In this document: positions 1-8,585 of the stretch, piece after piece | How the letters are laid out: each line of letters starts with the position of its first letter | Position numbering within the stretch: position 1 is the stretch's first letter | Assembly: GCF_022965805.1 (NCBI RefSeq) | Contig: NC_133101.1 | Coordinates: forward strand, 13,611,054 to 13,675,053 | Source: Primulina eburnea | Taxonomy: Eukaryota > Streptophyta > Magnoliopsida > Lamiales > Gesneriaceae | Reading direction: 5' to 3' | DNA length: 64,000 nucleotides | The notes under the pieces: generated by a model | Database searches by the model: none | What the model was told of the DNA's origin: nothing | What the model saw: the letters and a program-made list of their open reading frames with translations, nothing else | Position numbers and translations under genes: made by a program

Positions 1-1
1 T

Positions 2-2476
2 CAAACCGCTGATCATCTAATCAAGCTGCTCAAGAGACTTCAAAATGAAAAGAGGGAAAACATCGACAGAATCAGAAGTGATAGAGGAACCGAATTTCTG
101 AACAAATATCTATCATCCTATCTTGAAGATCATGGGATTAAACACGAGCTATCAGCTGCAAGATCGCCCCAACAAAATGGAGTAGCTGAAAGAAGAAACC
201 GCACATTGAAAGAAGCAGCTAGAACCATGCTGGCTGAATCCGGTATCTCGCAAAGATTTTGGGCTGAAGCCATTAACACAGCTTGTTTTACTCAGAATCG
301 ATCTATGATTAATAAAACTCATGAAAAGACTCCATATGAAATATGGACCGGCAAAGTGCCAGAAGTGGGGTATTTTCGCATCTTTGGCTGTAAGTGCTTT
401 ATTCACATAAATGGCAAAATACATCTCACTGCATTTGATGTAAAGGCTGAAAACGGCATCTTTCTGGGATACTCAGCAGTAAGTAAAGCATATAGAGTAT
501 ATAATCAAAAATCTCTCACTGTCGAAGAATCAATACATGTTGTATTTGATGAATCATCCATATGTCATGACAATAGCAATAGCAACATGCATGATCTAAT
601 AAATAATTTTGAAGCTGCTAACCTTGAAGCTAGCAATGATGAGGATGAAACAGACATACGAAGAACAGGTGAAGCAATCTTCAAGGAAAATCCAACCGGT
701 CAGGAAAATTGTCAACAAACAAATGATCCAGAGAACAACCATCAACCGCAGATTACACCACTGGCAGAAGAGGCAACAGAACAAGAAAATGACATCATTC
801 AACCAACCGAGGAAGATCAACATAGACCATGTCTCCGGTGGAAAAAGGATCATCCACTCGAGCTAGTCATTGGTAACCCTACTGCTCCTCTTAGAACTAG
901 AAATCAAATGATAAGTGAATTTTTGCAGGCTGCTTTCGTTTCTCAAATTGAACCCAAGAAAATTGATGATGCTCTTCTAGATACAAACTGGATAGAGGCC
1001 ATGCAAGAAGAACTTAATCAGTTTGAAAGAAACAGAGTATGGCACTTAGTATCTCGACCTAATGATGCTAATATAATAGGAACTAGATGGGTTTATAGAA
1101 ACAAAATGAATGAAAGTGGCTTAATCATAAGAAATAAGGCCCGTCTAGTGGCTCAAGGTTATAGACAAGAGGAAGGAATAGACTTTGATGAATCTTTTGC
1201 CCCGGTTGCTAGATTAGAAGCCATTAGAATATTTCTAGCATTTGCAGCATTTAAAAACTTCAAAGTATATCAAATGTATGTTAAATCTGCCTTTCTAAAT
1301 GGTATGTTAAATGAGGAAGTTTATGTAGAACAACCACCCGGTTTTATCAACCATATATTTCCTGATTATGTTTACAAATTGGATAAAGCGTTATATGGAC
1401 TAAAACAAGCCCCAAGAGCATGGTATGATACACTAACCAAATTTCTGCTCGATCATGGATTTTCTATTGGTACAATCGATAAAACCTTATTTACATTCTC
1501 CAAAAATGATCATTTACTGTTTGTTCAAATATATGTAGATGATATTATTTTTGGATCAACTAATACTAAGCTATGTGAAAGATTTTCAAAGATAATGCAG
1601 GAACAATTTGAAATGAGTATGATGGGCGAATTAAACTATTTTTTAGGACTGCAAGTCAAGCAGTCTGAAAATGGTATCTTCATTAATCAAGCCAAATATA
1701 CTCAAGATATGTTAAAGAAATTCGGGAAGGAAAATTGCTCTCCGGCCAGCACCCCAATGAGTTCATCAATCAAATTGGATAAAGACGAAGGGGGAATTTC
1801 GGTTGATACAAAAATGTATAGAGGACTAAATGGGTCTCTACTATATCTAACCGCAAGTCGACCGGACATTATGTTTGTTGTATGCCTATGTGCACGGTTT
1901 CAAGCTAATCCTATGCAATCTCATTTTATTGCTTCTAAACGCATACTCAAATACTTGAAAGGAACAGCAAATGTGGGTCTTTGGTATCCCAAAGATTCAA
2001 GCTTTAACCTTGTGGGTTACTCAGATGCAGATTATGCAGGATGCAAAATTGATCGAAAAAGCACAAGCGGGTCATGCCAATTTTTAGGGGAAAGACTTAT
2101 TTCTTGGGCCAGCAAAAAGCAAACATCTATCGCTACATCAACCGCTGAAGCAGAATATTTAGCATCCGGAAGTTGTTGTGCTCAAATGTTATGGATTCAG
2201 CAACAGTTAAAAGACTATGGAATTCAAGCGGCTGAATCTCCTATATTTTGCGACAATACAAGTGCAATAGCCATAACATACAATCCTGTCATGCACTCTC
2301 GGACAAAACATATTGATATCCGACATCACTTCATCCGAGAGCATGTAATGAAGAAAGATATACGGCTTGAATATGTTCATACTGATCAACAAACGGCTGA
2401 TATTTTTACAAAACCATTACCCGAGGCTAAGTTCTCTCATTTTCGTAATATGCTTGGCTTAACTGATTTGTCATGA
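2..2476 (+). CDS. pol: Copia Pol polyprotein, C-terminal part (integrase end, RT, RNase H)
   Basis: The frame is open from base 2, so the protein is 5'-truncated only by the window edge (825 codons seen). The integrase end shows RSDRGTEF and the [11 protein letters not shown] block with the last acidic residue of the DDE triad. RT starts near residue 330 (WIEAMQEEL), has the YVDD box at residues 511-514, and is preceded by the copia signature LVAQGYRQ. RNase H follows from about residue 670 with [16 protein letters not shown] and a CDN acidic motif, ending after [12 protein letters not shown]. The protein makes cDNA from element RNA, degrades the RNA strand and integrates the product. The motif A aspartate that normally opens DVKSAFLNG is tyrosine here (TAT at 1277-1279), which should abolish polymerisation although the frame is intact. 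Lineage call: Sirevirus, from the RNase H wording and the downstream ORF. Confidence 0.9.
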   Translation, partial: QTADHLIKLLKRLQNEKRENIDRIRSDRGTEFLNKYLSSYLEDHGIKHELSAARSPQQNGVAERRNRTLKEAARTMLAESGISQRFWAEAINTACFTQNRSMINKTHEKTPYEIWTGKVPEVGYFRIFGCKCFIHINGKIHLTAFDVKAENGIFLGYSAVSKAYRVYNQKSLTVEESIHVVFDESSICHDNSNSNMHDLINNFEAANLEASNDEDETDIRRTGEAIFKENPTGQENCQQTNDPENNHQPQITPLAEEATEQENDIIQPTEEDQHRPCLRWKKDHPLELVIGNPTAPLRTRNQMISEFLQAAFVSQIEPKKIDDALLDTNWIEAMQEELNQFERNRVWHLVSRPNDANIIGTRWVYRNKMNESGLIIRNKARLVAQGYRQEEGIDFDESFAPVARLEAIRIFLAFAAFKNFKVYQMYVKSAFLNGMLNEEVYVEQPPGFINHIFPDYVYKLDKALYGLKQAPRAWYDTLTKFLLDHGFSIGTIDKTLFTFSKNDHLLFVQIYVDDIIFGSTNTKLCERFSKIMQEQFEMSMMGELNYFLGLQVKQSENGIFINQAKYTQDMLKKFGKENCSPASTPMSSSIKLDKDEGGISVDTKMYRGLNGSLLYLTASRPDIMFVVCLCARFQANPMQSHFIASKRILKYLKGTANVGLWYPKDSSFNLVGYSDADYAGCKIDRKSTSGSCQFLGERLISWASKKQTSIATSTAEAEYLASGSCCAQMLWIQQQLKDYGIQAAESPIFCDNTSAIAITYNPVMHSRTKHIDIRHHFIREHVMKKDIRLEYVHTDQQTADIFTKPLPEAKFSHFRNMLGLTDLS

Positions 2477-2563
2477 TGTGTTTATTTATTGTATGTTCTA
2501 GTTAAGTTTGCAGTAAACAAAAAGAACAAGACAATCATCTGGAAGCAAAGTAAAGTAAAATTT

Positions 2564-2593
2564 CATTAAAAAAGGGGGGGGGGGGGGGGAGAT
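2564..2593 (+). repeat. Internal A7-G16 purine tract just after pol
   Basis: A run of seven A is followed by sixteen G (2574-2589) and then AGATTTGG. It lies 90 bases after the pol stop, where a copia element without an extra ORF would have its polypurine tract. The wording resembles a Sirevirus polypurine tract/LTR boundary, but no LTR follows; the true tract is at 6295-6307. It may be a vestigial or central polypurine tract, or simply an expanded G-run. Homopolymer length may be inaccurate in the assembly. Confidence 0.5.
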
Positions 2594-2601
2594 TTGGTAC
2601 A

Positions 2602-3006
2602 TCATCCGAGACGGAGGCGAACCCTCTCAATCTCTTTTTTTACATACATCCTCCAAAGGGTCAACCATCCAGTCAACCCTCCTAAGGAAATACGGGAGAA
2701 CTCCTCTGAAATGGCCACCTTCTTCAGAGCCCTCTTCTCCTTCAGCAGCATGAGGAGATAAACACCGTCGTCAGAAAAGACTCCAGCGTTATCAGCGACG
2801 TGAAGACGTCGCCGATATCTCTTCATTGCCGCCTTATTTCTGGAGGAGAGAGCCTCTCCGCTCTCCAGAATGGCCTGTATTGTGTGTACCTTCTCCCAAA
2901 TAGCCAGCGGCTCTTCATGCACCTTGTCCGTTATGGTTTTCTTTCGGGAAGCCAAGACATCCCTCATGAACTCATCTGCTAAATCGGGACTGCTATCTCT
3001 ATCCAT
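2602..3006 (-). CDS. Antisense ORF between pol and the envelope-position ORF, function unknown
   Basis: A 134-codon ORF lies on the strand opposite to the element's own genes. I do not recognise the protein. It is highly charged, rich in K, R and E, and reads as mainly helical, with no signal peptide, membrane segment or zinc motif. It starts at an ATG at 3006. On the minus strand a TATAAG-like box lies about 45 bases upstream (near 3050), at a fair spacing for a short 5' leader. It ends just beside the A/G tract after pol. Antisense ORFs have been reported in some plant Gypsy (Tat/Retand) elements; in a copia element it would be less usual. It could be a captured host exon, an element regulator, or a chance ORF. 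Conservation in sister copies would decide. Confidence 0.45.
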   Translation of the reverse strand: MDRDSSPDLADEFMRDVLASRKKTITDKVHEEPLAIWEKVHTIQAILESGEALSSRNKAAMKRYRRRLHVADNAGVFSDDGVYLLMLLKEKRALKKVAISEEFSRISLGGLTGWLTLWRMYVKKEIERVRLRLG

Positions 3007-3537
3007 TGTGTTTAAACTTGAAGTATAATGTTAACATCTTTGCTGATACTTATAGGTGGAGATCAAGCGTTAAGGGCTTATGTCATTATGACTTTGATGG
3101 GAAATGTGAAGCGTCTCTATCATAACGCAACCGACGGTTTTTCTCCCATTCATGCACGTGTTTAGGGGGAACATGGTTAAGATTGATAATCATTATCTGT
3201 AACCGGTTCCACCTAATAATATTAATTATCCGGTTCATATTGTGTGGACAGAATTAATCCACGACATTTTCGTAACTCACACTCTAGACTGTTTTCGACT
3301 GCCTTTATATGACGTGACGGTTATCTCCTTGAAATTTGAAAAACACTCATTTTGCCGCCGTCCAAAATTTTTAAATATTTTTGAAAAATTCTATACCAAA
3401 CAGTCCTCCATATGGACATGTTGGTACATCCTTGAACCAGACATATATACTCTTACTTGCTTTATTGTGTCTCTTACTACTTCATTGCAGCTTACATTAC
3501 AGGAACCAATTTATCAAATTCTTTCAAGTATCCTCAA
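3007..3537. promoter_or_regulatory. Candidate divergent promoter / splice-acceptor region
   Basis: This 530-base stretch separates the antisense ORF from the envelope-position ORF. On the minus strand a TATAAG box lies near 3050. On the plus strand CATATATACTC is near 3440, about 100 bases before the likely ATG at 3538. TTATATGACGTGACGG near 3305 contains a CRE-like TGACG. A pyrimidine-rich run ends in TTCATTGCAG at about 3490 and TTACATTACAG at 3503, two good 3' splice acceptors. The downstream ORF could therefore be made from its own promoter or from a spliced subgenomic RNA. All of this is inference from motifs. Confidence 0.35.
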
Positions 3538-6240
3538 ATGGCTGCTTCCATCTCTCAGAATACAGTGGCTATCAACTTTCCATCTATTCTGTCTATGCCC
3601 AACAAATCAATGAAGACCATGTTCCGTACAATTGAAGAATCTGGGCTTCGAACTTTCCTGGGATGTCGATTCTCATACTCTGAAGTACTGTTGAAAGAGT
3701 TCTTTGAAACTGCTCGCATGAAAAATGGAGAAATTCTATGCTCTGTTCAGGACAAACATTTTACCTTCACCCAGAAGGTGTTTGCTGATTTGAATAAGTT
3801 ACCTACGGCTGGTATCACTGATTTCTCTACATTACCAGATGGTAATATTGACATTTGGCGTCAAAATTTCTCACTCACTGCCTCTCCTATCTCTCATCCA
3901 ACTTGCCAAAAGCGAGATCTAAAGATTGCTTACCGACTGATGGCTGATATTGTGGCTAAAGGAATTCTTGCTAAGGCTGGTGCTTATGATAAAATTACTC
4001 TGGAAAAATTTCTTGTTATGGCAACCATCTCTTCTCAACTAGGAGTCAACTGGTCTGACATCCTCTTCAACATTCTGGTGGCCATGATCAAGAAAGATAA
4101 TCAATCTCAAGGATTTGCGGTTCCAATTTGCCACATGTTAATTTCTGCCGGTGCTCAACCAGTTGAGATGATTGAAGTTGGTAAAACCAAGCTGTTTACA
4201 TGGGTATCGGTTGACAAATTTATTTCGAAAAACAAACCGACAGATGAAGAATTCGTCCCAATCAAAACAGAAACTGGGATTGAATTTGTGAAACAAAAGA
4301 AAGCAATTGCCTCCACTCCCAAGGAAACCAAAAGAAAGCTGGTTCTGAAATCAAGTTCTGATGAAGAAACTAAGGATGACATTCCGGTTTCCCAGGTGTT
4401 CAAAAAGAAACGAACCGCTCCTGTTAAAGGAACAAAGATTAAGCTGATCAAGCATATCTCTGCACCACTTATTCCTGCACCTATCCCATCAGCCTCAATC
4501 TCTAAGTTGAAAGGTATTCAGATCACAGAAAAGGACATCCAATCCTCTTACTCAGGAGTTCCTATCATTCTGTCATCAGAAAAAGACAAACAGGTTATGA
4601 TTACCAATCCTCCGCAAAACCATGCAGTTCATACAGCCATCGTTCTCACAAGTCAGCGTGTTTGTGACGCTGTTGAGTCCAAAATCAAGAAGTTTGATAA
4701 ATGGGTACAATATCGTACTGCTGTCTCTTTTGATTCACTCATCGAAACCGGGAAAATAAAGACTGCAGCAAAACTTGAACGGTCTATTTTGGAATGGGCA
4801 GAAACCACAGATATTCCAACCGCTCTTCAAAGACGTGAATTCATAGAAATTCAGATGAAAGAGAGCACTCTCAGAGTCATCATCCAGTTAAAAAGGAAAA
4901 ATTTTGATCCAAACAGTCCTACAGCTCCAGATGACTCTGCAGTAATATCTCAACTTGAAATGGATGCTCGATCTCTTGCTGCATCAGTCGCTTTCATGCG
5001 TATTTCGCTCAATCTTCCGGCTAGTGCGAATCAGAATCAGTTTGACTCTTTGATGGATGTTCATGATGACTTCAGTACAGAACCAGTCTCACCAAGTGTA
5101 TCTCAGAAGGCCTCTTCGTCACAACATTGTACAAGTCCCCAACTTACTGCACGAGACATTCCGACAACAGCTCAGCTGGAGCCAAGTCTTATTCAGAACA
5201 CCATACCGTCAGAACAACACCCAGCCTCTCCTACTTGTCCGAATGTGTTACCTGATACACATGTTATCACCGCATCACCACAGGTCATTGTTGAACCAAC
5301 TCCAGCAACTCATGAAGACACGGCTCCTTCCACATCTGATGTCCCACTTGCTTTGTCTCCACATTCTGATACTGGCATCATTCTCCCCCAGCACTCTGTT
5401 GAATCTATCCCAGCAGCGGTTCTCTCAGTCGATGAGGCGGAAAAATTTCTATCTGACTTTGATGCTGCTCAACCATATCAGGACTCTATTATATCTTCAC
5501 TAGAGCCTCTCCCGGTTGCTGCTCCGATGGAACTTCAAACACAGCCCTCAGCTTCTCTGACAGAGATTCAGAAAGGAGAAATAAACATCTCCTCAAAAGT
5601 TTCCACTGCCAATGATCAAATTGACAAACCAGAGGAATCCAAGCTCATTGGGTCAGCATCCGCTGTATCAACTGACAACATTGATGACTATATTGCAAGT
5701 ATCGCGGCTGACACTCTTGACGTTGATCCCTCGCCATCATCTACCAAAGCAACCTCATCAAAATTAATTGCTTTCAAGGGCAAACTTCTTACTGATCCCT
5801 CAGAACCTGTAGAAGACGACATTTTTGCATTTGAAGAAGAAGTTGTCGCAGCAAACTTCCATCAAGATCTGCTAAGCCGACTTGGCAATATGGATCAGTC
5901 TATCCTCGCTCTAAACCGCAAAAATTCTGATCTCAAGGAGGATCTACAGACCATCAGAGGTACTATATCTAAGGATTTTGCTGCCATCACTTCAAAAGTG
6001 TCCAACAATCACTCGATTAATGTCGATATGTGCCTTGGTCTTTCATCTCAAATCACTCGTCTTGAACAAAGAATGGATGCTCAAGGAGCTCAGCTTACAG
6101 AAATTATGGAATTTCTGGTAAATGGTGATGTCAAAAAGGGGGGAAAAGAGCAACAAAAGAGAGAGCAAGAAAATCGTATTCAAAGGGAATTGGCCGCTCT
6201 AAAGAAAAAGGAAGCTAAAGAATCAGAATCTAAGAAGTAG
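3538..6240 (+). CDS. Sirevirus envelope-position ORF (about 900 aa), no visible membrane segment
   Basis: The frame opens at an ATG at 3457, but the ATG at 3538 (MAASISQNT) is the likelier start because it follows the pyrimidine tract and acceptor-like AG sites. The N-terminal third (residues about 20-230) looks globular, with ITLEKFLVMATISSQLGVNW and FAVPICHMLISAG helices. This resembles in layout the 'putative plant transposon protein' domain of Athila-type ORFs. The middle (about 270-330) is basic, with KKKR stretches like nuclear targeting signals. Residues about 480-750 are S/T/P-rich and low complexity. The C-terminus is a coiled coil with heptads around LLSRLGNMDQSILALNRKN, ending in a very charged KKKEAKESESKK tail. 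I see no signal peptide or transmembrane helix, so calling it an envelope protein is positional only. The frame is fully open. Confidence 0.7.
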   Translation: MAASISQNTVAINFPSILSMPNKSMKTMFRTIEESGLRTFLGCRFSYSEVLLKEFFETARMKNGEILCSVQDKHFTFTQKVFADLNKLPTAGITDFSTLPDGNIDIWRQNFSLTASPISHPTCQKRDLKIAYRLMADIVAKGILAKAGAYDKITLEKFLVMATISSQLGVNWSDILFNILVAMIKKDNQSQGFAVPICHMLISAGAQPVEMIEVGKTKLFTWVSVDKFISKNKPTDEEFVPIKTETGIEFVKQKKAIASTPKETKRKLVLKSSSDEETKDDIPVSQVFKKKRTAPVKGTKIKLIKHISAPLIPAPIPSASISKLKGIQITEKDIQSSYSGVPIILSSEKDKQVMITNPPQNHAVHTAIVLTSQRVCDAVESKIKKFDKWVQYRTAVSFDSLIETGKIKTAAKLERSILEWAETTDIPTALQRREFIEIQMKESTLRVIIQLKRKNFDPNSPTAPDDSAVISQLEMDARSLAASVAFMRISLNLPASANQNQFDSLMDVHDDFSTEPVSPSVSQKASSSQHCTSPQLTARDIPTTAQLEPSLIQNTIPSEQHPASPTCPNVLPDTHVITASPQVIVEPTPATHEDTAPSTSDVPLALSPHSDTGIILPQHSVESIPAAVLSVDEAEKFLSDFDAAQPYQDSIISSLEPLPVAAPMELQTQPSASLTEIQKGEINISSKVSTANDQIDKPEESKLIGSASAVSTDNIDDYIASIAADTLDVDPSPSSTKATSSKLIAFKGKLLTDPSEPVEDDIFAFEEEVVAANFHQDLLSRLGNMDQSILALNRKNSDLKEDLQTIRGTISKDFAAITSKVSNNHSINVDMCLGLSSQITRLEQRMDAQGAQLTEIMEFLVNGDVKKGGKEQQKREQENRIQRELAALKKKEAKESESKK

Positions 6241-6294
6241 CACTATTGTCTCTGATTTGGCTAAACAGAATTTCGGCTAAGTTTTATCATCACC

Positions 6295-6307
6295 AAAAAG
6301 GGGGAAA
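6295..6307 (+). other. Polypurine tract of the Sirevirus-like element
   Basis: AAAAAGGGGGAAA lies immediately before TTGTTAAG, the start of the 3' LTR. Such a tract primes plus-strand DNA synthesis. Confidence 0.8.
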
Positions 6308-6308
6308 T

Positions 6309-7431
6309 TGTTAAGAAATGAAATTTCAGGAATTTTGGTGAATGATAAATCAACCGCGGTTAGAAATTCCCAACCGCTAGTTTTTCGACCGCCTATTCTT
6401 TATGGTTCAGCCGTTTCATTTAAGAGATCTACTTATTGCTTTCCAACATTCCCTGACCGGCTGGATGCATTCAAATTCTCGAAGTCAACGATCTCACATC
6501 AGTTCCAAGGAAGATATGCATTTATATCTCTTTCCTAGAAAGGACGCTCAGAGACAGTCTTCACATATATGCAGTCGCCTAAAAGTAGTAAACCTCTAGT
6601 AAAGAGCCTCAAATTTATGATAAGCAAAAGGAAGGTTTAAATGAAGACATTTATTGCTCATAAATATGAAAACGACTTATCTGCTTCAGGAGCTCAGGTT
6701 TATGTTTACAAGTACTTTCTGACCGTTGGATCTTCTAGTTATATTATCTGAGAGGAATGCAAGTCATCGATGGGCAAGCTACACAACTCTAATACTGATT
6801 GAAAGAAACCTCTCAGCTTGCCATCACAGAGATCTTTGAGCGCATTCACAGATTACATTCTCTTTATCGCTCTTCTGCACGCAGCTCTACAGTCACATAT
6901 TTGATCTTTCAAGGATCTTTTCGTGCTACCAAAACAAACTACTGTTTTATCAATAACCTATGGTTACTTGATTAGAGTTTGGAAGTCTGGTGAACTAAGG
7001 GTTCTTAAATATCCAGAAGTGTAAAGTGATCACTAGGAGTTCCAATACAGGCAATGGGATAAGTCCTGATTGGATTGGGCTGTTACAAACGATTTGTAAA
7101 GTCAAAGTCTTTTAGTGGATTCCTTCCTACCAAAGGAAGAAGGGGTGACGTAGGAGTATTCAATCTCCGAACATCCATAAAATACCGTGTTCTTTATTTT
7201 ATGCAATTTATGATTGATATCCTTGTTGTTTAGATTATTAAATATTTGAGAAATATCTGTCAAAAGGAAGTGAACCATCTTCCGCACATTTCTGTGGTTC
7301 ACCTCTTTCGACCGTTTGAGAAAGAAATATTTTGAACCGCCTAAAAACGGTTGAAAATATATTTAACAGAAGAAATTGTGAAAGAGTTCATTCACCCCCC
7401 CCCCCCTCTTAACTCTTTCTCGATCCTAACA
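6309..7431 (+). repeat. 3' LTR of the Sirevirus-like element
   Basis: It starts TGTTAAG and ends CCTAACA, giving the TG...CA ends with a short inverted repeat. It is 1123 bases long. It contains GGGTGACGTAGGAG (near 7143), a CRE-like block common in Sirevirus LTRs, followed by a C12 run at 7395-7406 close to its end. The boundary on the left is fixed by the polypurine tract. The second LTR is outside the window, so its divergence and age cannot be read. Confidence 0.8.
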
Positions 7432-7436
7432 TATAT

Positions 7437-8398
7437 GTTGGTTCAGTGTTGGTTCGGGTTGGTTCGGAGTCATGATTAAATACGAAGTCGTCGAGCGTCA
7501 TTGTCGCATTTTTGAACTTAAATTGCATAGGTGGTCAAGTAGAAGCTATTGCATATTTTACATGGCATATTTAGGTTGCAGCGAGCCTGAGAACGATCCA
7601 ATCCACGTGGTAAAATAGTACAGGATATTCCATTACACCATTTATTTATATTACGTGCATAAAAATAGAAAATACTTATTTTTGAGATTTATGCGATATT
7701 GCTTGTGGTCAATTCACTATCACGGGAGCATTATTTTACCGGTCGCCAATGACCGATCAGTTCAGTTTGGTACCCCGGTCGCAAGTGACCGATCAGTTCA
7801 ATTTGGTACCCCCAGTAGCCAGTTACCGGTCAGTTCAGTTCAGTGCAGAGGCCACTTGCGTAGACCATAATCTCAACAGAAAAATTATTACACATTATTT
7901 CAGTATAGGGTTCCAAGGAGCAAACATTTTTACTATGATTTTCAGTCTAGTTATGCACGTATTATAATTGATCAGGACAAGTTATTTTCAGTATGCCTCA
8001 TGACATGTTAATTTTACTCCCATGCAAATTTAACTATATTATTTACTTGTTACCTACGATATATGCATGCTGAGTCTTTAGGCTCACTAGACTTGATTGT
8101 TGTAGGTACTGATGAGGTTGGGGCCGAGGGCGGGGACCAGTGAGCCAGCTTGGGTTGGCAGTAGTGGCACCCGAGGACCTCAGTTCAGCATTTATTATTA
8201 TTTGATGGCTCAAACATTTTAATTATCGTGGGATAAACATTTTACTATTATTTCGAAAATGTTAATTTCTTCCGCTGCCATTTTAAACATCAAACTTTTT
8301 GTATCAGTTCATTTATGATTGAGGCAATTTTTAATTATTTAAAAGAAAAATTTTAAATTTTCCGCAAATTTCCAAGGAAGGATTCCTAGGTCTTCACA
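7437..8398 (+). repeat. 3' part of a Gypsy (Tekay/Del-type) LTR
   Basis: It carries the signature shared by the other Tekay-type LTRs here: a GAGTCTTTAGGCTCACTAG-like block near 8072, then CACCCGAGGACC near 8170, then an A/T-rich tail with TTTTCCGCAAATTTC. The likely end is TCTTCACA at 8398. The 5' part was displaced when the Sirevirus-like element inserted on its left. It abuts the broken 3' end of the TFIIIC-like gene and may have caused that truncation. Confidence 0.6.
7740..7852 (+). repeat. Three-copy tandem array with GGTCGC...GACCG inverted motif
   Basis: GACCGATCAG recurs at 7751, 7787 and (as TACCGGTCAG) 7824, giving a pitch of 36-37 bp. Each unit carries GGTCGCnnnTGACC, which can fold back on itself, followed by TTCAGTTTGGTACC. 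It lies inside the Gypsy LTR fragment. The pitch is half of the 72-74 bp seen in the other LTR arrays. Confidence 0.7.
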
Positions 8399-8585
8399 CT
8401 ACTGTTCCGGAGAGATGAAATTTCGATCTTTCTATTTTCCTCTTTATTTTTATTTTCAGTAAATTTTCTTTATTTTTGTAAAGGGCAAGAAGCAAGATAT
8501 TGACCAATCTCATCTGAAACATAATATGAGATAAGTAAAAAATCAATTTTTGGATGGTATGTTATCTAAGAGTTTTCTCAAAATG

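Larger units (their letters stand above)
1..7431 (+). mobile_element. Ty1/copia Sirevirus-like retrotransposon, 5' part outside window
   Basis: The window opens inside the integrase. Integrase, RT and RNase H are followed by an antisense ORF, a long extra ORF, a polypurine tract (6295-6307) and an LTR (6309-7431). Domain order INT-RT-RNase H defines Ty1/copia. An extra ORF downstream of pol, a purine tract running into TGTTA, and an LTR with a TGACG-containing block and a C-run near its end are typical of the Sirevirus (SIRE/Maximus) lineage. The 5' LTR, gag and protease lie to the left of the window, so the target-site duplication cannot be checked. The 5 bases after the LTR are TATAT. The element seems to have landed in a Gypsy LTR whose 3' part follows. 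Its RT has lost a catalytic aspartate, so it is probably not autonomous. Confidence 0.85.

Noticed and set aside
3538..6240. True envelope glycoprotein
   Set aside because: No signal peptide, no transmembrane helix, no furin-type site; the name would rest on position only.
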